Part shown: positions 44,308 through 52,745 of the stretch, piece after piece
Layout: each line of letters opens with the position of its first letter
Numbering within the stretch: the stretch's first letter is position 1
NCBI GenBank assembly: GCA_000701625.1
Contig: JNJK01000013.1
Location: 43,717-107,716, forward strand
Direction of reading: 5' to 3'
Length of the DNA stretch: 64,000 nt
From: Lachnospiraceae bacterium MC2017
Lineage (GTDB): Bacteria > Bacillota > Clostridia > Lachnospirales > Lachnospiraceae
Position numbers and translations under genes: made by a program
Notes under the pieces: generated by a model
Told to the model about the DNA's origin: nothing
The model's input: only the letters and a program-made list of their open reading frames with translations
Database searches by the model: none

Positions 44308-45099
44308 TTACAAACCATTTTGACTCGCTCCATACGCTGCTTGGTCATATGAGAACCCTTCATATTCAAGTTGTTCTATCAATTCCGACCGCGTCCAATT
44401 ACTATGTGATCTCAAATATGATGCAGCCTTTTTTGCCGCTTGTTGTTTCCAATCTGCATTACAGTTCTTAACACCATACGAAGCCTCATCCACGGTAAAC
44501 CCTTCATATTCCAACTGTTCTTGTAGCCCAGATTCCGAAAACGCAGAGCTATCTAAATACGATTTTGCTTTCTTAAGAGCCTGATCCTTCCAGTTAGCGC
44601 CGCAATTATCCGCACCATATGTTGCTTCACTCGTTGAAAAGCCTTCATACTCTAACTGTTCTATAAGACCAGTATACGAGAATGCAGATGTGTTTAAATA
44701 GGACTTCGCCTTATAAAGAGCACCTTCATTCCCTGTTTTGGGATAAGATGTCCTCCCATAGTAATCAGACGAATAGCCCTTGTAATCATATCCAGCAGTT
44801 TTGCTCTTTTCCCTATTTGAATTTGCTACTCCTACACAAATGATTATGACTATTAGCGCTATTGCTATGCCAATTATTTTCTTGTTCTTTTTCTCACGTT
44901 CTGAAACCGTATCCCTGGGGTTGACTGTTTTTTGAGAAAAAGTCTGTAGATTATTTGTAGTATTCTCGTTATATTGCCCGCTTGTATGTGTTTCAATATT
45001 TGTTCTTTGTGGAGACCTCAACGTAAACCCACAGCATGGACAGGTTTCCGAATCGTCCGGAATATCATTCCAACACGCCGGACATTTTATTTCAGCCAT
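44308..45099 (-). CDS. Membrane protein with three Ltp-family repeats
   Basis: 263 residues. N-terminal zinc ribbon (CPAC...CPCC), linker, one membrane helix (IIGIAIALIVIIICVGVAN), then three ~48-residue repeats of the type KAKSYLxxSAFSxxGL.EQLEYEGF...A.YG. This is the Ltp/host-cell-surface lipoprotein HTH repeat (PF07553). The founding phage protein Ltp blocks DNA injection of superinfecting phages from outside the membrane. Here a zinc-ribbon TM anchor replaces the lipoprotein anchor. It lies 1 bp after the HTH gene and upstream of the Ubl operon promoter. Confidence 0.82.
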   Translation of the reverse strand: MAEIKCPACWNDIPDDSETCPCCGFTLRSPQRTNIETHTSGQYNENTTNNLQTFSQKTVNPRDTVSEREKKNKKIIGIAIALIVIIICVGVANSNREKSKTAGYDYKGYSSDYYGRTSYPKTGNEGALYKAKSYLNTSAFSYTGLIEQLEYEGFSTSEATYGADNCGANWKDQALKKAKSYLDSSAFSESGLQEQLEYEGFTVDEASYGVKNCNADWKQQAAKKAASYLRSHSNWTRSELIEQLEYEGFSYDQAAYGASQNGL

Positions 45100-45100
45100 A

Positions 45101-45310
45101 CTATTCCCCCTTCGGCTTTCGCCAATTCTTATACATACCGGTTGTTATTCTATTGTCTGTAGGCTTTTCAGCGTTTATAGGTATTGCCCACACATCTCCG
45201 AATTTTGTTGCACCCTCTATCCTACCTTCTGAACACATGGTCTGAACGGTACGAACTGAAACTCCCCATTTTTTTGCTATTTGCTTAACTGTAACGAAAC
45301 CTTCAATCAT
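45101..45310 (-). CDS. Small excisionase-like HTH protein
   Basis: 69 residues. MerR/Xis-type winged HTH: VTVKQIAKKWGVSVRTVQTM, then SEGRIEGATKFGDVWAIP. Such proteins act as recombination directionality factors or small regulators on mobile elements. It is between the decayed recombinase and the Ltp gene and forms an operon with the latter. Confidence 0.78.
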   Translation of the reverse strand: MIEGFVTVKQIAKKWGVSVRTVQTMCSEGRIEGATKFGDVWAIPINAEKPTDNRITTGMYKNWRKPKGE

Positions 45311-45407
45311 CCATTGTCCTCTTACATATGTGATATATTCCTACAAAAATTTTAGTTTGATCGTTTCAGCGCAAAATGTCAATTGCATTTTGTACATATT
45401 ATGCATC

Positions 45408-45433
45408 AAAAGCACCCGACCGAAGCCGAGTGC
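45408..45433 (-). terminator. Terminator after the serine recombinase remnant
   Basis: Minus strand GCACTCGGC-TTCG-GTCGGGTGC (two G-U pairs) then TTTTGATG. Confidence 0.75.
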
Positions 45434-45454
45434 CGACACATTGCACATATTTCT

Positions 45455-47004
45455 TTACTGTTTGAACTTCCACACAATCTCCACCTGCCGCTCTGGCTTC
45501 AGGATCACCTTCTCCACAAACGCATCCACCAGCTCTTTGGTCAGCTTATCCGCCGTTATAGTCTCATGTGCAACGGTAAGCCCCTAAGGCATAGCATCCA
45601 ATTCCTTATCCAAAGCCTTTACCACCACCGTCTGCTTCTGGATTCCCTCGTTAAGCTTAATTTCCAACTGATCATACAATGTCTTCTGCTGAAGGAAAGT
45701 CTCTTTGTCCGTAGTACCGTCCTTATACGCTTCAAATTCTTCCATCTGGTCTCCGTGGAGCCGTTCAAGAGATAACCGCATATCCCTCAGCCTATTCTCA
45801 GCTGCATCCACCTTCTCCTGCTGCACCTGCCTTCTTTCCTCACAGATCTCAGCCGATGATACTCTCAAATCCAACTGTTTCTGTATTGCAGCTAAAACGA
45901 TAGGTTCCAGATCCTTATCCCGTATGTTATTCCGCTCATGCCAGTTCCCTTTATCAAGATACATATGAGCACAAGTAAACTTGGGATAACCGCTGCTTTC
46001 ATGCCTCATATTATGATGGCAAAGACCGCATTCAACTTTACGCGATAAAGGGTGTACCGGCTTTCTGAATCCATGTTTCTTATTCTGTGCCAACCTGTTC
46101 TGTACCCATTCAAAATCAGCGTCGCTTATTATGGCAGGATGATTGTTTGGCACCCTCTTCCACTTCTCCGGATCCAAAACTTTCTTGGCTCCGCCACCGA
46201 CAGCCGTTTGTTCGTATTTGTGATAAACATACGTACCCATATAGGATTCGTTTCTAAGCATCCTCATGACTGTGGCATTGTCCCATATCATTTTCCCTTT
46301 ATGATCCTTCTGGCAGTCATATCCAACAGTCCTTTTTATATAAACCGCCGGAGCTTCAACATCCTCCCCATTCAAATCCTGTGCTATCTGGTATGCGGAT
46401 TTGCCCTCTATGTATTCTCTGAAGATCCGCCTAACAACCTCAGCGGCCTCATCATCTATCAGCAGGCTATACTTGTCTTCGGGATCCTTACGATATCCAT
46501 ACGGTGCAAGCGTGGCCTGGTATTTCCCTTTGGCTCTGCTTACTTCAAAGGATGTTTTGATTTTTCTGAAAGATCCTCACTGTAGAAGTCGTAAAGGATG
46601 CCCTTAAATGCCACATCGATTTCACCGATGCCGCCCACAAAATCCTTGCTGTCATAGTTTATCATTTATCGCTATGAAACGCACACCCATAAACGGCAAT
46701 ATCTGTTCCAGATACTTGCCGGTTTCCAGATGGTCTCTCTCGAAAATCGACTGATATCCTTAACCACGATGCATCCGATCTTCTGGGCTTTGACCATTGT
46801 AAGAAGATCCTGCATCCCCGGACGGTTCATATTCTTGCCGGTATACCCATCATCCTTAAACTCCACTGTCTCCATCTTCTTAAGTTCCGGTATTCCACGA
46901 ATATGCTTTTTAATCAATGCCCGTTGGCTTGATATACTGTTGCTCTCATCCCTGATGTATTCGTCTTCCTTGGATAACCTCAGATACATAGCCACTTTTT
47001 TCAT
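45455..47004 (-). pseudogene. Large serine recombinase, multiply disrupted
   Basis: Reading from 47004, the resolvase catalytic domain starts with VAMYLRLSKEDE and SISSQRALI and reaches KDISRFSRE. A 2-base (GA) gain near 46735 then shifts the frame away from DHLETGKYLEQILPFMGVRF. One extra A near 46655 breaks it again before NYDSKDFVGGIGEIDVAFKG, and one missing A near 46557 breaks it after DFYSEDLSEK. The recombinase and zinc-ribbon domains continue to 45587, where an in-frame TAG precedes the conserved end KELVDAFVEKVILKPERQVE. It would have integrated or excised an element; now almost certainly inactive unless the lesions are sequencing errors. Confidence 0.85.
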
Positions 47005-47399
47005 AGGCTCTTCGCTCCTTTCCTATATCTTGAGGTTTCCGTGCGAAAACCCTTCTCAAAGTTCCATGTAATTTCAAAGTCACCGGTAGGATGGATCACA
47101 ATCCTGTCAATAAGTGTAACCAGCGTCTCTCTATCAAGTGAAGTAACACCATTTACGCGATAAACAGCCTTGATCCCGGCAATATACGATTCATACTCCT
47201 TCTTCCTGTCAGCATACTTTTCCTGAGCAGAATCCAGACGGTCTTTCAGCTTTTCAATTTTCTTCCCGGACACCTTCTGCATAGCTTCCAGTTCAGTCCA
47301 ACTGATCTCACCGATGCCAAACTTTTCATGTGTCTCAAAATCCTCGTATTCCTGCTTCTTTATAGCCCCAAGCACTATGTGATCCAACTTCCATTCCAT
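47001..47399 (-). pseudogene. C-terminal fragment of a second serine recombinase
   Basis: 132 codons covering only the coiled-coil and C-terminal strand region of a large serine recombinase (ISWTELEAMQKVSGKKIEKL, LVTLIDRIVIHPTGDFEITW). It lacks catalytic and zinc-ribbon domains. Its stop overlaps the start of the next recombinase (ATGA), as in tandem recombinase operons. The fragment starts just 10 bp after the stop of the sugar permease gene, which marks the right edge of the island. Confidence 0.8.
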
Positions 47400-47409
47400 G
47401 ATGTTTGAC

Positions 47410-48363
47410 TTACTTAACTATCATTCCTGTCTTTCTGTCTGCGAATACTGCTACCATTACCAGGAAGACGATACCCATGATGAGCTGCTGAGTCTTCGGC
47501 TCGATACCGAGCATTACGAGTCCTGCTGTGAGGATCTTGTAGGTCATGGCTCCGAGGATAATGTTGTAAAACTTTACCTTAGCGCCTCCATTTACCGGCA
47601 TTCCACCGAGAACAAGCGCGATCATGATCTGTGTCTCAAGCTGATTTCCTGCTGTGGATGTTACTGAACCAACCTTGATGCTGTTTATAAATGCTGCGAG
47701 TCCTGTGATCATTCCCGCTGCCATATATACGAGCATCTTTGTTCTCTCAACTCTTACACCTGCAAATCTCGCTGCTGTCTCACCTGCACCGATCGCCTTC
47801 AGTCTGTTTCCAAGGCCTGTATACTGAAAAACTGCAAACGCGATAACAAAGATAACAACTGTGAAAGTAAGATTAAATCCGATCGTGTTGTAATCTGTAA
47901 TATTTGATGCACCATACACCGGGGTCTTTGTTGTCGCATATGCAACTACGCCGCGAAAAAGGTACATATTACAGATAGTAACGATAAACGATGTGATCTT
48001 GCGCTTAACATTAAAGAATCCGTTTATCAGACCGATAACTCCGCCCGTAAGCACACCGCAGATCACTGCAAGGAGCATATTTACATTTGAAAGGTAACAA
48101 ACAACTACCGAGCATACGCCGAGCATTGAGCCCTGAGAGAAATCCAGACCTCCCATTGTCATTACCATAAATACTCCGATACATGCTATCAAAAGCACAT
48201 ATGACTGTGACAGCAGGAGCTTCAAGTTACCTGCCGTATAAAGCTGACCACCTGTAAGAATCGCAAACAGCACTACGATAAATGTAAAACCCGCAAAAGG
48301 CATGACAGTTCTCACGATAGGCCGCTCCATGAAAGGAACACTCTGCTTTTTTTCGTTTTCCAT
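47410..48363 (-). CDS. CUT2-family sugar ABC permease (RbsC-like), second copy
   Basis: 317 residues with about nine membrane helices; conserved VMTMGGLDFSQGSMLGVCS and GMPVNGGAKVKFYNIILGA, matching BPD_transp_2 monosaccharide permeases. It is the last gene of a transporter operon (binding protein, permease, ATPase, permease). Sugar not determinable. Confidence 0.92.
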   Translation of the reverse strand: MENEKKQSVPFMERPIVRTVMPFAGFTFIVVLFAILTGGQLYTAGNLKLLLSQSYVLLIACIGVFMVMTMGGLDFSQGSMLGVCSVVVCYLSNVNMLLAVICGVLTGGVIGLINGFFNVKRKITSFIVTICNMYLFRGVVAYATTKTPVYGASNITDYNTIGFNLTFTVVIFVIAFAVFQYTGLGNRLKAIGAGETAARFAGVRVERTKMLVYMAAGMITGLAAFINSIKVGSVTSTAGNQLETQIMIALVLGGMPVNGGAKVKFYNIILGAMTYKILTAGLVMLGIEPKTQQLIMGIVFLVMVAVFADRKTGMIVK

Positions 48364-48375
48364 AATCGGCCTCCC

Positions 48376-49872
48376 TTATACCATCTTTGCAATGAGGTCT
48401 GTGTCCTTCAGCACCTCAGATCTCTCAAACTCTCCGCTCTGACGTCCGTTCTTCATGATGATGATACGATCAGCCATACCAAGGAGCTCGGATATTTCTT
48501 CTGAAATCATGATGATCGACTTACCGTTCTTTCTCATTCGATCCATCATCTGATAAATATCTGCTTTTACCTTTACGTCGATACCACGTGTAGGTGAATC
48601 GAGGATAATAATGTCAGAATCTTTTCCTATCCAGCGAGCAAGTACAACTTTTTGCTTATTACCACCGGAAAGCGCTGACATAAACTGATGTACCCCCTCC
48701 ATCTTTGTACTCATCTGCTTTGCAAATTTCTCTGCAAAAGCCTTCTCATCCTTTGCATGAAGGATATGATTTCTCTTTAAGTTTTCAATGGACGGCAAAA
48801 CGATATTATCCTGAATAGTGTCATTTATGACGAGAGACTCATTGTCTCTGTCCTTTGATGCATATGCTATGCTGTGATCTATGGCTGTCTTTATATCATT
48901 TATTTCCGTGCCATCCGCAAGTGTGACCTTTCCTTCTCTATCATAGGATGCACCGAAAAGCGCCTTGCCTACCTCGTGCATACCGCACTCGGAAAGTCCT
49001 CCAATACCAATGATCTCGCCCTTATGAAGCTCGATGCTAAAATCCTGTATCTCTCCCGGAACTGTCAGGTGTTCTCCCTTCAACACTACCTCGGATGAGA
49101 TCTTCTCACCGTAGTCGGCACGATAGTAGTTATTACTCATCTCACGTCCAACCATGAGTTTTTTCAGATCATCCGTATTAACCTCAGCACTCTTCACAGT
49201 ATCGATCAGGACGCCGTCTCGAAGAACACTGATGTTATCAGACTGCTCAATGACCTCGTCCAGATCATGTGAGATAAAGATCACGCATCTGCCGTCATCA
49301 CGAGTCTCTTTCATAACCTTAAAGAGCTCCTTTCGGCCTTTCTCACCGAGAGCTGTTGTAGTCTCATCAACTACAAGGATCTGCGGCTTAAAATGTGTAG
49401 CCTTTACGATCTCTATAAGCTTCCTGTCTTCAAAGTTATATTTGTCAATGATATCCGTAGCCTTGATATAATTAAAACCATAGGAATCAAGAAGTTCCTG
49501 GGCTTTCTTATTCATGGCATTTGTGTTTTTTACACAGAATGTAGTAAATTCATTCTCTTTGCCGAGAAAGATATTTTCTGCAACAGTCAGACCTGACAGC
49601 GTACCTATCTCCTGCACGATTATTGCAACCCCCTGATAGTTTCCATCCACCTGATTCTTTGCGTTTATCTCTTTTCCGTTAAGTGTAAATGTACCGGTAT
49701 CTTTATGATAGATTCCCGTAAGACAAGAAGTAAATGTTGATTTACCGGAACCATTTTCACCTATGAGCGCATGTACCTCTCCTTTGTAAAAGTCGAGAGT
49801 GACATGGTCAACTGCATGTGTTACACCGAAGTTTTTATCAATACCTTCGGCATGTAATAATACTTCACTCAT
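48376..49872 (-). CDS. CUT2-family sugar ABC ATPase (tandem NBD)
   Basis: 498 residues, two nucleotide-binding domains. NBD1: Walker A GENGSGKST, Walker B VVDETTTALGE and switch ISHDLDEV, but its signature is degenerate (YNFEDRKLIEIV). NBD2: Walker A region is GLSECGMHE (no GKT), while signature LSGGNKQKVVLARW and Walker B ILDSPTRGID are good. This asymmetry is usual for RbsA/MglA-type proteins, though the DETTT and GLSECGMHE variants mark a distinct subgroup. It energises the two permeases on either side. Confidence 0.93.
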   Translation of the reverse strand: MSEVLLHAEGIDKNFGVTHAVDHVTLDFYKGEVHALIGENGSGKSTFTSCLTGIYHKDTGTFTLNGKEINAKNQVDGNYQGVAIIVQEIGTLSGLTVAENIFLGKENEFTTFCVKNTNAMNKKAQELLDSYGFNYIKATDIIDKYNFEDRKLIEIVKATHFKPQILVVDETTTALGEKGRKELFKVMKETRDDGRCVIFISHDLDEVIEQSDNISVLRDGVLIDTVKSAEVNTDDLKKLMVGREMSNNYYRADYGEKISSEVVLKGEHLTVPGEIQDFSIELHKGEIIGIGGLSECGMHEVGKALFGASYDREGKVTLADGTEINDIKTAIDHSIAYASKDRDNESLVINDTIQDNIVLPSIENLKRNHILHAKDEKAFAEKFAKQMSTKMEGVHQFMSALSGGNKQKVVLARWIGKDSDIIILDSPTRGIDVKVKADIYQMMDRMRKNGKSIIMISEEISELLGMADRIIIMKNGRQSGEFERSEVLKDTDLIAKMV

Positions 49873-49885
49873 GTCTATTCCCCCT

Positions 49886-50833
49886 TTACTTTACAACTGC
49901 ACCCTTAACAGGCTTGATCGTCATGGTAACAATTGCGAGAAGTACGATACCGGTCACAATATTTTGTACAGTGGTCGGTGCTCCAAGTGCTACAAATCCC
50001 TGGAAGAGAAGCTGGATGATGAATTCTCCGATAACTATTGCGATTACCGGATGTCCATACTTCTTAAAAGCCAGACCAAAGAATGTTCCCATAAGAGGCG
50101 GGAAATTTCGGCTCATGGATGCCAGATTAGAAGCACTTGTCATTGATGTTCCGTAGGAAATAGTAAGGACAGCTTCAACACCTACGAAGAAACCGCAAAG
50201 AACAAATGCAACAACTTTATACATATCTACATCCACACCCATGTTTTTCGCAACGACTTCATTTGAACCAATAGCATAAGTGTATGTTCCAATTTTTGTA
50301 TATTTAAGGATAAATCCGCAGAGGAAAAATGCCATAAGCGCCAGGATCAGGTTTCCCGGATAATCACCGAAAGCCCTGTAACCTGCTGCAAGGATTGCTT
50401 CCTTACCATTTGTTGCATAAATAGACAATGCTTCGTATACCAGAGAAAGTCCGGCAGTTACGATAAGTGATGAAATTCTAAGCTTAATATATACAAGTCC
50501 GTTTAAGAGTCCCACCAGTGCTCCGCTTAACATAGGAGCAATCAGGAGTCCTGCATAACCGAAACGTTCGCTCATATTTACTGCAAGCACCGATGAAAGC
50601 ACGATGTTTGCGCCTACACTCATATCAAAAGGACCCATTACACAGATAAAATAAAGTCCGCAGCCGCCTACTGCATAATAAAGAGCTGTCTTCAGATAAG
50701 TCTGTAATTTATCAAAATCACCAAAAGTCTGAGGTGCCAAAACCTTGAAAAAAGCCCAAAACACAAATGCGATCAGAACCAATATCAATAGACCATACCA
50801 ATGGCTCTGCCTGAATTTCTGAAATTTCGTCAT
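49886..50833 (-). CDS. CUT2-family sugar ABC permease (RbsC-like), first copy
   Basis: 315 residues, about nine helices, with MGPFDMSVGANIVLSSVLAV, IGSNEVVAKNMGVDVDMYKV and SRNFPPLMGTFFGLA. With the second permease it would form a heterodimeric channel. Overlaps nothing; 13 bp before the ATPase gene. Confidence 0.92.
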   Translation of the reverse strand: MTKFQKFRQSHWYGLLILVLIAFVFWAFFKVLAPQTFGDFDKLQTYLKTALYYAVGGCGLYFICVMGPFDMSVGANIVLSSVLAVNMSERFGYAGLLIAPMLSGALVGLLNGLVYIKLRISSLIVTAGLSLVYEALSIYATNGKEAILAAGYRAFGDYPGNLILALMAFFLCGFILKYTKIGTYTYAIGSNEVVAKNMGVDVDMYKVVAFVLCGFFVGVEAVLTISYGTSMTSASNLASMSRNFPPLMGTFFGLAFKKYGHPVIAIVIGEFIIQLLFQGFVALGAPTTVQNIVTGIVLLAIVTMTIKPVKGAVVK

Positions 50834-50920
50834 AAAACTCCTCCCGCAAGAGCTGATAGTAAATGCCGTATCCCCTGGATGGCAGGAAATACGGCATATC
50901 CAAGTTAGTACAAAATGATC

Positions 50921-52093
50921 TTAGTTGCTGTGACGAGAGATAACATCGTCGATTGAAAGATTTGATGCTGCTTTATTCAGGTCATCAAAGCTGTATGCTG
51001 CCATTGCTGCGATCTCTTCATCTGTGTAAGGATCATCCTTTACAAAATACTTCTCGTAATTTGCATAGTCATCAGGAGATGATACATACAGATACGGGAA
51101 GAGGATCTCATAACCAAAAGTTCCTTCATCCTTTACGTAGTTACCCTTAACTGCGTTGTATACCATAAGGAATGCAAAAAGAGGATCACAGAAGTGTCCG
51201 CCGGACTCAGCAAACATTCCGCCGCTCTTTAACTGCTCAGCAAGGTCATCAAGGAAGTCTGTAGATACAACGTCGATCTTACCTGTAAGACCTTCATTTG
51301 CATATGCTCCGATAGAACCTACGAGCGGATCTCCACCGCCGCCTGCTACGATCAGCGCATCCATTCCCGGATTGGAGTTGTAAAGTGACATAGCTGCAGC
51401 AGCACCTTCTTCGGAAGATGTATTAGCGTAAACGGGCTCAGTAAGTGTTGCCTGATCATCAGGATGAGCAGAATTCCACTCTTCGATTGCCTGCTGATAT
51501 CCCTTCCATCTAAGCTGGAATGTAGCATCACCAACAGTCCATGCCTCAAGACCTATCATTCTGTCGCCCTTTTCAAGAAGAAGGTTTACAAGTGTATAAC
51601 CATTTGTAACCTCATCCTCATGAACGGCACCTACATAATACTTGGAATTACATGCTGTCTTATATACTTCAGGGCTGTTCTCTTCAGAAATGATACGGAA
51701 GAACTGTGCGATATAAACGCCGTTTTCTGTACAAGTGTTGATAGCACTTGTCATTTCAGAATCAGCTGAGTTACAGATGATGATTCCCTTACATCCTGCT
51801 GCGCAGAGCTGCTCAACAGATGCTGTAACCTGCTCAGATACGTGACCCTGATCAACGTACTGAACTTCAGCACCGACAGCCTTTGCTGCCTTATCAACGA
51901 TCTTTTTACACTGGCTTCCAAGTACGTCTGTGGAACTCCAGATAGAAACACCGATCTTTACATCACCTGATCCGCCGCCTGCAGCTGCTCCATCAGAACC
52001 TGACTTTGCTGTAGCGCCGCATCCTACAAGTGATGATGTAGCCATCATTCCTGCCAAAAGCAGTGCTCCCACTTTCTTCATTTGCTTTTTCAT
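50921..52093 (-). CDS. Periplasmic-binding-protein-like sugar receptor (lipoprotein)
   Basis: 390 residues. Lipobox LVGC near residue 25, a Gly/Ser tether, then a type I binding-protein fold: KIGVSIWSSTDVLGSQCKKI, GCKGIIICNSADSEM, DRMIGLEAWTVGD, VVSTDFLDDLAEQL. It delivers a sugar to the CUT2 transporter encoded downstream. ATG follows GGAGGG. Expression is probably under the two-component system upstream. Confidence 0.92.
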   Translation of the reverse strand: MKKQMKKVGALLLAGMMATSSLVGCGATAKSGSDGAAAGGGSGDVKIGVSIWSSTDVLGSQCKKIVDKAAKAVGAEVQYVDQGHVSEQVTASVEQLCAAGCKGIIICNSADSEMTSAINTCTENGVYIAQFFRIISEENSPEVYKTACNSKYYVGAVHEDEVTNGYTLVNLLLEKGDRMIGLEAWTVGDATFQLRWKGYQQAIEEWNSAHPDDQATLTEPVYANTSSEEGAAAAMSLYNSNPGMDALIVAGGGGDPLVGSIGAYANEGLTGKIDVVSTDFLDDLAEQLKSGGMFAESGGHFCDPLFAFLMVYNAVKGNYVKDEGTFGYEILFPYLYVSSPDDYANYEKYFVKDDPYTDEEIAAMAAYSFDDLNKAASNLSIDDVISRHSN

Positions 52094-52183
52094 AAATCTG
52101 GTACCCTCCTTTAGAAATAAAAAAAATATGTTAAACCGTTCCGTGCCATCCGCGGATACGGTCTGAAACCGTACATCCGTTAC

Positions 52184-52636
52184 TTACCCTTTAAGCCCCT
52201 TTACTTCAAATGTCCGGCTTTCCTCATCCCCGAACGTTACACCGGCTGATTCTGCCGCAGTGTTATCATATGAAACTGTCACAGTTACCTGATCTCCATT
52301 TGAGAGTTCTTTGTTTTGGTCGATGCTTAAAGAAATAGATGAAACTGCGTTGATATACTTCGTAAGTGTTGAAAGATCACTCATGTCATCAAGTTCTTTT
52401 ATCTTTTCTTCTCCACCAACCATTTCTGTTTCCAGGCCGTCATAATCTACATTTACAAATGCTGTGCCTTCACCATTTTTGCCATCAAACTCTACTGTCA
52501 CATAGTCCAGGATATTTGTAATCCCGTCTTCCGTATCTATCGATGCCTGCTTTGTTTCCCCGCATCCGGTAAATATGAGCATTGCCGCTACACTTATGGC
52601 TATCAGTCTTGCAGCAATTTTTTTACCATAGACCAT
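52184..52636 (-). CDS. Small lipoprotein, unknown function
   Basis: 150 residues. Signal peptide with lipobox IFTGC, mature part of beta-rich character (ILDYVTVEFDGKNGEGTAFV, SLSIDQNKELSNGDQVTVTV). It resembles Ig-like surface lipoproteins found in Clostridia. It is between the regulator terminator and the sugar receptor, so likely cotranscribed with the transporter. Confidence 0.75.
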   Translation of the reverse strand: MVYGKKIAARLIAISVAAMLIFTGCGETKQASIDTEDGITNILDYVTVEFDGKNGEGTAFVNVDYDGLETEMVGGEEKIKELDDMSDLSTLTKYINAVSSISLSIDQNKELSNGDQVTVTVSYDNTAAESAGVTFGDEESRTFEVKGLKG

Positions 52637-52664
52637 CTATATATAACCTCCTATAATTAACAAA

Positions 52665-52708
52665 AGAAAAAAGCTCCATGAGCAGGCGTTTATCCTGTTC
52701 ATAGAGCT
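52665..52708 (-). terminator. Terminator after the response regulator gene
   Basis: Minus-strand stem AGCTCTATGAACAGG/CCTGCTCATGGAGCT followed by TTTTTTC. It separates the regulators from the lipoprotein/transporter genes. Confidence 0.88.
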
Positions 52709-52745
52709 ATTTTAGCAATTTGTCATGTGCGACTATTAGCACAAT

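Noticed and set aside
33749..45310. Type II CBASS or canonical Bil operon
   Set aside because: No CD-NTase or effector for CBASS, and the domain set (RING, FHA, LysM, trypsin, membrane anchors) differs from the compact four-gene Bil operon.
45584..45586. Natural end of the serine recombinase at the TAG
   Set aside because: The frame continues 42 codons with typical recombinase C-terminal sequence to TAA at 45455, and upstream frameshifts show general decay.
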